Shown here piece after piece: positions 1 to 5,601 of a stretch of 9,911 bases of DNA. The notes below the pieces were generated by a model. The model was not told where the DNA came from. It saw only the letters and a program-made list of their open reading frames with translations, and made no database searches. The stretch spans positions 1 to 9,911 of the forward strand of contig JAQSXW010000020.1 in assembly GCA_029256465.1 (NCBI GenBank), given 5' to 3'. The DNA comes from Evtepia sp. GTDB taxonomy: Bacteria; Bacillota; Clostridia; Oscillospirales; Oscillospiraceae. A program made the translations under genes and the position numbers. The first letter of the stretch is position 1; each line of letters opens with the position of its first letter.

Positions 1-59
1 AAATTGCAAAACCTTCTTTCGGGTAAGATTACCTGTCTTGTAGGTGAAACAGGGAAAGC
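1..59 (-). other. Intergenic region 3' of V-ATPase subunit F, leading out of the window
   Basis: Read on the minus strand, this is the stretch after the subunit F stop codon. In Enterococcus-type operons the next gene would be the catalytic subunit A. A purine-rich AGAAGG at about plus 13-18 could be a ribosome binding site for a start codon near or just beyond the left edge, but no subunit A coding sequence can be recognised here. A CCTGT/ACAGG pair (12-base loop) can fold, but no U-run follows it, so I do not call a terminator. Confidence 0.3.
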
Positions 60-368
60 TTAGAGGATGTCGGCGCCGATGGCCCGTTCTACTGCTCTGG
101 AGACGTTTTTCATTCCAATGCCCAGAGTGCCTTCCTTGCCGGGAATCAAGATGATCGCTGGGGTAAGATCATCCTTGTAGTGGGCGACTTCTGATTCCAG
201 AGAAGCAGCCAACTGCTCGGTGAGATAGAGAATTGCATAGTCCTGCCTTGCCAGCTTGTGAAGTAGCTGTCTGGCCTCGTCCACTTGCTCAACCGGAAAT
301 ACATCCAAACCGAGTACCTGAAAGCCCATTACGCTGTCACGGTCTCCCATAACTCCGATCTTATACAT
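60..368 (-). CDS. ntpG: V-type ATP synthase subunit F
   Basis: Subunit F of the bacterial/archaeal V-type ATPase, the small central-stalk protein that sits with subunit D on the rotor and contacts subunit C. The protein starts MYKIGVMGDRDSV, has the family pattern Y-hydrophobic-TE (YLTEQ) mid-protein, and the TPAIILIPGKEGTLGIG segment near residues 70-87, all as in E. hirae NtpG. I choose the ATG at 366-368 (102 residues): GAGGG at 375-379 lies 6 bases upstream, whereas the alternative ATG at 372-374 would directly abut that site. The start lies inside the end of subunit C, an 8-base overlap, so translation is probably coupled. The gene is last in the visible part of the operon; A, B and D should follow to the left. 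Naming varies: NtpG in Enterococcus equals AtpF/subunit F in general V-ATPase usage. Very sure of family. Confidence 0.95.
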   Translation of the reverse strand: MYKIGVMGDRDSVMGFQVLGLDVFPVEQVDEARQLLHKLARQDYAILYLTEQLAASLESEVAHYKDDLTPAIILIPGKEGTLGIGMKNVSRAVERAIGADIL

Positions 369-1359
369 AGGCATCCCTCAATCTTTCCCGAATGATATCG
401 GTGGGTAGCTTTGCCATACGACCGGTAAGGAGAATCCGCACCGCGGTAAGTTCGCTCTCCTTGGCGGCCATGTAGGCGATGATAGGGGCCTCTCCGAAGG
501 GAACAAATTTCGCACTCCGGAGGTAGTCGATGACCGCGTTGTCACAGAGCTTTTCAAATTGGGTGAGAGGACTGTCGGACAGAAGCTCCATCCCGGCTTC
601 TGCGGCTTCTCGCAGAGGGGAAGTGGCGAAGAGATCCGCTAAGGAACCGCCACCTCCGGCAGCATTCAAAACACGTTTTGGGTCAATGTTGCCGCCTGCA
701 AAGAGAATGCTCTGCATAAACTCTGTGCTTTTGCCCATCCGCATGGTACGAACCACAGTCCGAAGATTTGCAGCATCAATGGAAATACGGACATAACCCG
801 CTAAGAAGGCAGATTCCGCCTTCTTGGCTAACAGAAACATATCCTGAAAATAGGCCTGATCCAGCACAAAGTCAGAAAGCTGAGGGTCCCTTGTGGTACC
901 AAGGGTTTCACGGGCTAGCACAATGGCACTTTGCAGTATGGTGGGAATGCCACTTAGATCAGAGGAGTTCAGCTTGCTTGTGAGTTCTCGGACTGGGACT
1001 CGTCCTAGGTCCAGCAGGAGAGGAGCAGGATCGCTTTGCATAGCTTCAGCCTTGAGAAGGACCTTTGCATTATGATAATCATATTTAACCTTAAATACAT
1101 CAATGATTGCCTTGTTTGGCACAAAGTTGTATAGGTCGTCATAGGTCTTTTGCTGCTCTTGTGCCAAGGCGGCATTGATGCTGTTGATGTCCAGATCTTC
1201 TATCTCAGGATAGTCACAATCTGCCAGAACCTGCAACGCCTCGTCCGAGGAGTGAGCCTCCAACATCCGCTCCATCCGCTCATGGTTGAGTAGGTTCACT
1301 TCCAGCGCACGGACACGGGTGGAGATAAATAAAAAATCAGTGTCTTTGAGCTTTGCCAA
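361..1359 (-). CDS. ntpC: V-type ATP synthase subunit C (d-type, V0 collar)
   Basis: Subunit C (d), the funnel-shaped cytoplasmic protein that sits on the c ring and joins the membrane rotor to the D/F central stalk. The 332-residue length and all-helical composition fit the family. Recognisable segments are TRVRALE near residues 14-20, DLYNFVPNKAIIDVFKVKYDYHNAK (about 75-99, spread over the conserved 'KYDYHN' region), and the C-terminal AYMAAKESELTAVRILLTGR region that is the usual family ending. The start codon is TTG (1357-1359); no nearby ATG competes, and a perfect AAGGAGG (plus 1367-1373) sits 7 bases away, which decides the start. The gene lies 56 bases after subunit E and overlaps subunit F by 8 bases. 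The weak start codon may limit its amount, which fits one copy per complex; that part is inference. Confidence 0.95.
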   Translation of the reverse strand: MAKLKDTDFLFISTRVRALEVNLLNHERMERMLEAHSSDEALQVLADCDYPEIEDLDINSINAALAQEQQKTYDDLYNFVPNKAIIDVFKVKYDYHNAKVLLKAEAMQSDPAPLLLDLGRVPVRELTSKLNSSDLSGIPTILQSAIVLARETLGTTRDPQLSDFVLDQAYFQDMFLLAKKAESAFLAGYVRISIDAANLRTVVRTMRMGKSTEFMQSILFAGGNIDPKRVLNAAGGGGSLADLFATSPLREAAEAGMELLSDSPLTQFEKLCDNAVIDYLRSAKFVPFGEAPIIAYMAAKESELTAVRILLTGRMAKLPTDIIRERLRDAYV

Positions 1360-1366
1360 AATTCGA

Positions 1367-1373
1367 CCTCCTT
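1367..1373 (-). promoter_or_regulatory. Perfect Shine-Dalgarno site for the TTG start of subunit C
   Basis: AAGGAGG on the minus strand, 7 bases before the TTG at 1357-1359. It supports a non-ATG start. Confidence 0.85.
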
Positions 1374-1376
1374 CCT

Positions 1377-1400
1377 CCCACAGGTATGGATTCCCGTGGG
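1377..1400 (-). other. Small inverted repeat between subunits E and C
   Basis: CCCAC at 1377-1381 pairs with GTGGG at 1396-1400 (14-base loop). A competing short hairpin TTCCC/GGGAA occurs at 1391-1402. On the minus-strand mRNA the structure ends just before the subunit C ribosome binding site. It could influence translation or mRNA processing, but five base pairs are easily found by chance. Confidence 0.2.
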
Positions 1401-1415
1401 AACTGATGAGGGGGA

Positions 1416-2015
1416 TTAGGGGAACAGGACAGCCGCGATTTCTCCAGCCATTTCCTCTCGGGAGAGACGCAGAAGCGTATCAAACGAGCAATTGACCTCT
1501 ATCTTGCCATCTAGCAAAATGAGTCCGCCGCCGAATTCTCTGGTTTCCTCCGCCATTGTGAGGTTCGCAGACTTTCCGCTTTTCCTCAGCTTTTCATTGG
1601 CGGCCTCTGTAATTTTTCCCCCCATGGTTTCGTGGGTTTGCCGACTGAATACAAGGGACTCTTTGCCACTGAGGGAGGCACCAACTGCCAAATTTGACAG
1701 CAAGTTGATATAATCCTCTTCCGGCAGCTTCGTGAGCTTTTCGTGCGCAAGGGCAAATGCCTTGTCCAGCATGCCCTGCTTGGCGCTCAAAATCACTCTT
1801 TTTGCCTCCATCTGGGCAACACTGCCCAGCCGATCAGCACGCTCTTTTGCGTGATTACGCCCTTTCTCTAGAAGGCTAGCTTCCTCGTTTTGAGCGCGTT
1901 CCTCGTACCGGGCGGTGATGGCTTGCGCCTCCTGCATGGAGGCTTCGAGCACGGAGTCGATCTCCGCCTGTGCTTCTGCATCAATTCGCCCAAGGATCTT
2001 TTCTATGCCATTCAT
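1416..2015 (-). CDS. ntpE: V-type ATP synthase subunit E (peripheral stalk)
   Basis: Subunit E forms, with the small coiled-coil H/G subunit, the peripheral stalk holding the catalytic A3B3 head against the rotating parts. The first ~105 residues are charged, Ala/Glu/Lys-rich helix typical of the coiled-coil arm. The C-terminal globular part carries the family signature GGGLILLDGKIEVNCSF (about residues 161-177) followed by a short helix. Length 199 matches the family. The ATG at 2013-2015 is used. A GGATGG-like site lies about 12 bases upstream, which is a rather long gap and the weakest ribosome binding site in the operon. It follows the second K gene by 51 bases and precedes subunit C by 56. 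Family assignment is certain from signature and context. Confidence 0.95.
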   Translation of the reverse strand: MNGIEKILGRIDAEAQAEIDSVLEASMQEAQAITARYEERAQNEEASLLEKGRNHAKERADRLGSVAQMEAKRVILSAKQGMLDKAFALAHEKLTKLPEEDYINLLSNLAVGASLSGKESLVFSRQTHETMGGKITEAANEKLRKSGKSANLTMAEETREFGGGLILLDGKIEVNCSFDTLLRLSREEMAGEIAAVLFP

Positions 2016-2066
2016 GCTATTATGACACCATCCTTTCGATGGGAAATATCGTATCCAGCAAGGCGC

Positions 2067-2567
2067 TTACATGGTCAGAGTTGCATAAGGCAGGCCGTTG
2101 ATCATCAGGAAGCTGGCCAACAGGCAGAGGATAGCATAGAATTCGACCATGATTGCCATGATGATGCCCTTGGACATTTCTTCAGGGCGCTTAGAGCACA
2201 TTGCGATGCCGGCTGCAGCACATCTGCCCTGCGCGATTGCAGAGAGTAGGCCACCAATGCCGATGGGCAAACAGGCAGAGGCAAAGAGCAGCCCGCCTTG
2301 GATGGAAAGATTCATCAGGTCGCCGGAGAAGAAGCCGAGCTTCATCAGGGCGAAGAACCAAACGACTAAGCCGTACAGGCCCTGTGTACCAGGGATAATC
2401 TGCAGAATCAGAACTTGAGAGAATTTACCGGGATCTTCCGTAAGTACGGTTGCGCCAACTTCACCGCAGATACCGACACCTTTGGCGGAACCGGAGCAAG
2501 CAAGGCCAACGGCCAAGGATGCACCCAGAACGCCGATTGCAGTGCCGCATAAAGTCATCCATTCCAT
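2067..2567 (-). CDS. ntpK: V-type ATP synthase subunit K, second copy (proteolipid c ring subunit)
   Basis: A 166-residue, very hydrophobic protein with four transmembrane helices (two fused c-type hairpins), the membrane rotor subunit. It carries the ligand set known for Na+ binding in E. hirae NtpK (L61, T64, Q65, Q110, E139 there): here I58, T61, Q62 in IIPGTQGLYG, Q113 in AIAQGR, and the essential carboxylate E142 in MVEFYAIL. I58 replaces a Leu that contributes only its backbone oxygen in NtpK, so the site should be intact. Tyr65 matches the gating Tyr68. As in NtpK, only the second hairpin has the carboxylate. K29 and E36 match E. hirae K32 and E39. The start is ATG with a perfect AAGGAGG (2578-2584) 10 bases upstream. 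It is about 60% identical by eye to the preceding K gene and has a longer C-terminal tail ending PYATLTM. Confidence 0.95.
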   Translation of the reverse strand: MEWMTLCGTAIGVLGASLAVGLACSGSAKGVGICGEVGATVLTEDPGKFSQVLILQIIPGTQGLYGLVVWFFALMKLGFFSGDLMNLSIQGGLLFASACLPIGIGGLLSAIAQGRCAAAGIAMCSKRPEEMSKGIIMAIMVEFYAILCLLASFLMINGLPYATLTM

Positions 2568-2620
2568 GTTGTAATTTCCTCCTTAAATTTTGCGTACAAG
2601 TTAAAGTACCCGCCTGGGAA

Positions 2621-3118
2621 TTAAAAACTATTCAGCATCAGGAAAGTAGCGAGGAGACAGAGGATGGAGTAAAACTCCACCATGATCGCCATGATGATGC
2701 CTTTTGATAATTCATCTGAGCGTTTTGCAATTAGGGATAGGCCACTGGCACACAGACGACCCTGCGCAATGCCAAATAGCAAGCCGCCAATCGCAACGGG
2801 CATACAGGCAGAGAAGAATCTCACCCCGTCTACGATACCCCATGCAGACATATTTTGCATAATCGTGCCATTGAAGAAGCCGAGCTTCATGAGTGCGAGA
2901 AACCAAATGACCAGGCCATAGAGTCCCTGCGTTCCAGGCAGGATTTGCAGAATCAAGGCCCGGGAGAATTTGCGCGGGTCTACGGACAGTGCGCCTGCAC
3001 TGGCACGGCCGACGGTGCCGACCCCGATGGCGGAGCCGGTGCAAGGAAGCGCAACAGCCAGAGTAGCACCGAGAAATGCAACCGCTACGCCACATGCTTC
3101 AAACCAACTGCTTTGCAA
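2621..3118 (-). CDS. ntpK: V-type ATP synthase subunit K, first copy (proteolipid c ring subunit)
   Basis: A 165-residue four-helix rotor proteolipid and paralogue of the next gene. The Na+ ligand set is complete: L60, T63, Q64 in ILPGTQGLYG, Q119 in GIAQGR, and carboxylate E148 in MVEFYSIL, with Tyr67 at the gating position. Compared with the second copy it has six extra residues in the loop before helix 3 (around 88-98, including MSAWGIVDG), and Ile31 and Arg38 where the other copy and E. hirae NtpK have Lys and Glu. The start codon is TTG immediately after the TAA of subunit I (TAATTG), with perfect AAGGAGG (plus 3127-3133) 8 bases upstream, inside the subunit I gene. Translation is therefore probably coupled to subunit I. 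Fifty-three bases separate it from the second copy. Whether both enter the same ring is inference. Confidence 0.95.
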   Translation of the reverse strand: MQSSWFEACGVAVAFLGATLAVALPCTGSAIGVGTVGRASAGALSVDPRKFSRALILQILPGTQGLYGLVIWFLALMKLGFFNGTIMQNMSAWGIVDGVRFFSACMPVAIGGLLFGIAQGRLCASGLSLIAKRSDELSKGIIMAIMVEFYSILCLLATFLMLNSF

Positions 3119-5059
3119 TTACTCCGCCTCCTTTTCCGGGATCACATCCACATATTTGGTATTATAACGAAGGGGCTTAAAGGGGATACCGCCCTCGATA
3201 TAGAACTTACCAAAGAACTCTAGGTATTGCAAACGAGCGCCGTGGACATAAGTACCGATGAGATTGACACCAATGTTAAACGTATGACCGACTAAGAAAA
3301 CAATAATGAATACAAAGATATTTCCAGCCAGGGTACCCAGAATATTCATGACACTTGCGATAACTGAGGTGGCAAGCATGAGTGCCATGAGTCGGGAATA
3401 GGACAAAACGTCCCCCAGCCAAGAGGTGATATTGTACAAGCTGGCAACTCCGCCAAATAGCTTTCCAAAGAACCCTTTCTTGCTTCTGCCTTGGGTGGCA
3501 ACCAAGGAGAGTGCACCCAGAATCAGCACCACGAAAGAACCCTTCAAGACTGCAACGATGATGCCGGCGAACACAATCCACCAAGGTACGACATCCAAGA
3601 TACCTTCCAGCGGCTCTTTGTCACGGAAACCCATGTAAATATGGATACACTGACCGAAGAGAAGCTGAAAGATGCCAATGCCAATCGCAATCATCAGAAC
3701 GTTCATCGGATTTTCCAAGGGGTTGATGAGATAGGGGAGGGTAACGTTCTCTATCCCTAGGAATTCTTTTGAGAACACCGTGATCACGTCGCCGAAGAAA
3801 CTACCGGTTGCGATACCACAGATGAACGTACTGATACCTAGATACCGAGCGAGATTGAAAAGGTAACCCATGGTATTTTTGGGGTTATATTTTTTCACAA
3901 TGATAGATGCAATTGCGAATATGATGATGCCGTACGCAATATCCGCAAACATAAAACCAAAGTAAAAAATGAAGAACCAGAAAATAAAGGGATTTGGATC
4001 AATACCATGATAGGCCGGGAGAGAATACATCTCGGTAACCATATTGATTGGGGTCATCCACTTTGGGTTTTTGAGGAGGGTGGGAACCTGATCCTCCTTC
4101 GCGGGATCAGAAAAGTCATAAGCACAGGAAAACGACTCTAATGTATGGACAAGTGTGTCTAGCTTATCGGCAGAGACCCAACCCTCCATAAAAAGAATCG
4201 TGCCATTTGTCAGCAAATGTTCGCGGGCACCTTCCCTGGAAAGCTCCTGCTGAAGCCGATCGAAGCAATGCTTCAGGGCGGGACGGCTGTCCGTGTAGGA
4301 GGCAATGTTTTGTTCTTCTGCCTCGCGCGCACGTACTAATTCCGCAAGCTCCTGATCCAGCCGAGCAATATTTTCTGCGGCGGTTCCGGAGAGCTCTTTG
4401 AACTGAGTGGTGCTAAAGGAGTAGTTTTTTAGGATTTGATCTGCTGCGCTTATTTCTGCTTTGTGACATAAGAGCAATAAGTAGTGCTGATCACGATCGC
4501 GATGGACGGGAAGCAATGATGTGAGCGGAGCTTCCTGTGCCAGCTGCTGTGTTAGGTCAGTAAGTATCACGCTGGCGGGACAGACCCCAAGGGAGATGCT
4601 GACGTGTTCCGTGGACATGTTGTTCAAGGGGAGTGGGAGGGTTGACCACGGACGTAGACCAGCCTGCACACCAATGAGGTGATTTTCTTGGGATTGGAGC
4701 CTCGTAATTTTGGCAAGACTTTCATTGATCGCCTTGACAATATTCATAGAGGAGTGAAATGCATCTGAATCTAAAAATTCCTGTTCGCTCAAGCAAGGAC
4801 GCTTTTCAAATGGGCCGGATTTCACCGGTGCGTACCTGCGCAGGGCGTTCAGTGCGTGAGTGGCTTGAGATATTTGGGCCTTAACATCACCGATGGGGGC
4901 CGTATCGCGGCGCAGGAGAGCCGACCAAGCAGGATCTGTCAGCTTCCCCTCGGATTCGCAGACTTCTACGCATCCGATGCTTTGTAAACGGCCAAACAGG
5001 GCTTCTTTTTCCTCTTCCAGTGCGATGAGTCGAAGCCGTTTCATTTTTACAATGGCCAT
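3119..5059 (-). CDS. ntpI: V-type ATP synthase subunit I (a-type stator with ion half-channels)
   Basis: The membrane stator that provides the two ion half-channels next to the c ring. Residues 1 to about 345 form the cytoplasmic domain with long coiled-coil arms, beginning with the family pattern of a basic MKRLRLIALEEEKEALFGRL segment. From about residue 356 come the transmembrane helices, opened by NPFIFWFFIFYFGFMFADIAYG. Two arginines that match the essential pair of the family are visible: R556 in LGDVLSYSRLMAL and R609 in VHGARLQYLEFFGKFY. These correspond to R563 and R622 of the Thermus a subunit. Length 646 is normal. The ATG at 5057-5059 overlaps the TAA of the upstream stalk gene as TAATG, with AAAGGA about 13 bases upstream, so it probably depends on coupled translation. 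Its own stop abuts the TTG of the first K gene. Confidence 0.97.
   Translation of the reverse strand: MAIVKMKRLRLIALEEEKEALFGRLQSIGCVEVCESEGKLTDPAWSALLRRDTAPIGDVKAQISQATHALNALRRYAPVKSGPFEKRPCLSEQEFLDSDAFHSSMNIVKAINESLAKITRLQSQENHLIGVQAGLRPWSTLPLPLNNMSTEHVSISLGVCPASVILTDLTQQLAQEAPLTSLLPVHRDRDQHYLLLLCHKAEISAADQILKNYSFSTTQFKELSGTAAENIARLDQELAELVRAREAEEQNIASYTDSRPALKHCFDRLQQELSREGAREHLLTNGTILFMEGWVSADKLDTLVHTLESFSCAYDFSDPAKEDQVPTLLKNPKWMTPINMVTEMYSLPAYHGIDPNPFIFWFFIFYFGFMFADIAYGIIIFAIASIIVKKYNPKNTMGYLFNLARYLGISTFICGIATGSFFGDVITVFSKEFLGIENVTLPYLINPLENPMNVLMIAIGIGIFQLLFGQCIHIYMGFRDKEPLEGILDVVPWWIVFAGIIVAVLKGSFVVLILGALSLVATQGRSKKGFFGKLFGGVASLYNITSWLGDVLSYSRLMALMLATSVIASVMNILGTLAGNIFVFIIVFLVGHTFNIGVNLIGTYVHGARLQYLEFFGKFYIEGGIPFKPLRYNTKYVDVIPEKEAE
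3127..3133 (-). promoter_or_regulatory. Perfect Shine-Dalgarno site for the TTG start of the first K subunit
   Basis: AAGGAGG on the minus strand inside the last codons of subunit I, 8 bases before the TTG at 3116-3118. It decides the non-ATG start that directly follows the subunit I stop codon. Confidence 0.85.
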
Positions 5060-5373
5060 TAAACATTCACAATCCTTTTTACGATCAGTGCGGCGGCCGT
5101 TTCCAAACGGGCCTCTGCCGCTTTGCAGAGAGCATCGCTAGCCTCGGCTGTTTCGGAAAGGACCTTTTGAGACATGCTGGTTGCATTTTTCTCCGCCTGA
5201 GCCATTGCCAGTTTGTTCTGTTCCTCGGCGCGTTGGCGGGTTTGTTCTAGTAGCTGCTTCCCAGCGCGCTCGGCATCGCTGATCTTTTGTTTTGCCTGGG
5301 CGTACGCTGCCAGTTTCTTCTCTTGCGCTGAAGTCTCTGCTTGGGTTACCTGCTGAATGGCTTCAATTGACAC
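5059..5373 (-). CDS. V-type ATP synthase subunit H/G-like peripheral stalk protein
   Basis: A 104-residue, almost entirely helical, Ala/Glu/Gln/Lys-rich coiled-coil protein at the head of the operon. This position and composition match E. hirae NtpF and archaeal AhaH, the partner of subunit E in the peripheral stalk. The C-terminus, LETAAALIVKRIVNV, has the typical short hydrophobic ending. No catalytic residues are expected. The start is GTG (5371-5373). A GGTGAT element at 5377-5382 can pair with the end of 16S rRNA at about the right register, and a second purine-rich GAAGGAAAG lies at 5385-5393. No ATG fits: the only upstream ATG (next to the G run) meets an in-frame stop. The stop overlaps the subunit I start. 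Sequence conservation in this family is low, so the call rests on context plus composition. Confidence 0.88.
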   Translation of the reverse strand: MSIEAIQQVTQAETSAQEKKLAAYAQAKQKISDAERAGKQLLEQTRQRAEEQNKLAMAQAEKNATSMSQKVLSETAEASDALCKAAEARLETAAALIVKRIVNV

Positions 5374-5376
5374 TGT

Positions 5377-5393
5377 ATCACCGTCTTTCCTTC
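5377..5393 (-). promoter_or_regulatory. Ribosome binding region for the GTG start of the H/G-like stalk subunit
   Basis: On the minus strand, GAAGGAAAG followed by GGTGAT precedes the GTG at 5371-5373. GGTGAT matches the 3' half of the extended TAAGGAGGTGATC anti-16S sequence, and in that alignment the spacing is about 7 bases. The site supports GTG as the true start. Confidence 0.6.
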
Positions 5394-5409
5394 AAAAAAG
5401 TATAAAATT

Positions 5410-5416
5410 CCCCCCC
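5410..5416 (-). repeat. Run of seven G at the V-ATPase operon transcription start
   Basis: Seven consecutive G on the minus strand, directly after the predicted -10 hexamer and before AATTTT. The predicted start of transcription, about 7 bases after the -10, falls at its end. This is the longest G/C homopolymer I noticed in the window. Confidence 0.7.
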
Positions 5417-5432
5417 ATTATAAGCTTATAAT
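5417..5432. repeat. Perfect 16-bp palindrome overlapping the V-ATPase promoter
   Basis: ATTATAAGCTTATAAT is its own reverse complement, with each arm forming a TATAAT. It covers the predicted -10 and part of the spacer. It could be an operator for a dimeric regulator, a pair of divergent -10 elements, or chance in AT-rich DNA. Confidence 0.6.
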
Positions 5433-5446
5433 ACAGGGATCTGCAA
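5417..5446 (-). promoter_or_regulatory. Predicted sigma-A promoter of the V-ATPase operon
   Basis: A perfect TATAAT -10 (plus 5417-5422) with a weak TTGCAG -35 (5441-5446) at 18 bases. An alternative pair is TATTAT (5428-5433) with TTGCAT (5450-5455) at 16 bases. Either would give a short leader of roughly 35-50 bases to the GTG start of the first gene. It is the only convincing -10 upstream of the seven-gene operon. Confidence 0.55.
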
Positions 5447-5552
5447 AAAATGCAACACCTCACTTGCAATACTTTAGGGTTTTAAAGAAAATTCATCAGG
5501 AATGCACAAAGTGAATTGAATTTGGGAGTGAAAATTGGAGAAAAAAACGCAC
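5433..5552. other. AT-rich intergenic region upstream of the V-ATPase operon
   Basis: Non-coding DNA between the terminator-like hairpin after the DUF4015 gene and the V-ATPase promoter. It holds the alternative -35 (5450-5455) and a 6-bp inverted repeat AATTCA (5490-5495) / TGAATT (5512-5517) separated by 16 bases. No small ORF with a ribosome binding site and no RNA gene is visible. Confidence 0.4.
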
Positions 5553-5574
5553 AAAAAATCTTTTCCAGAAGATT
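5553..5574 (-). terminator. Weak rho-independent terminator-like hairpin after the DUF4015 gene
   Basis: On the minus strand AATCTT pairs with AAGATT around a 6-base loop and is followed by a run of T, with a second T run about ten bases further on. The stem is only six AT-rich pairs, so it is a weak terminator at best. Its position, 27 bases after the TGA of the DUF4015 gene and before the V-ATPase promoter, is right for separating the two units. Confidence 0.4.
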
Positions 5575-5601
5575 CAGTTGCTGTGAAAAATCCTTAGAGA
5601 A

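Noticed and set aside
1..59. Possible terminator after subunit F
   Set aside because: Only a 5-bp stem without a T run on the minus strand, and the operon is expected to continue into A, B and D.
60..374. Longer subunit F start at the ATG 372-374
   Set aside because: The GAGGG site would directly abut that ATG; the ATG at 366-368 has normal spacing and gives the family-typical MYKIGV start.
530..1075. Several plus-strand open frames within subunit C
   Set aside because: They overlap a clear V-ATPase gene on the other strand, have Arg/Ser-rich shadow-like translations and lack ribosome binding sites.
3276..3584. 102-codon minus-strand frame inside subunit I, in another frame
   Set aside because: Same strand as subunit I but shifted; the Cys/His/Arg-rich translation is typical of a frame shadow. 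It does not suggest a frameshift because subunit I is intact.
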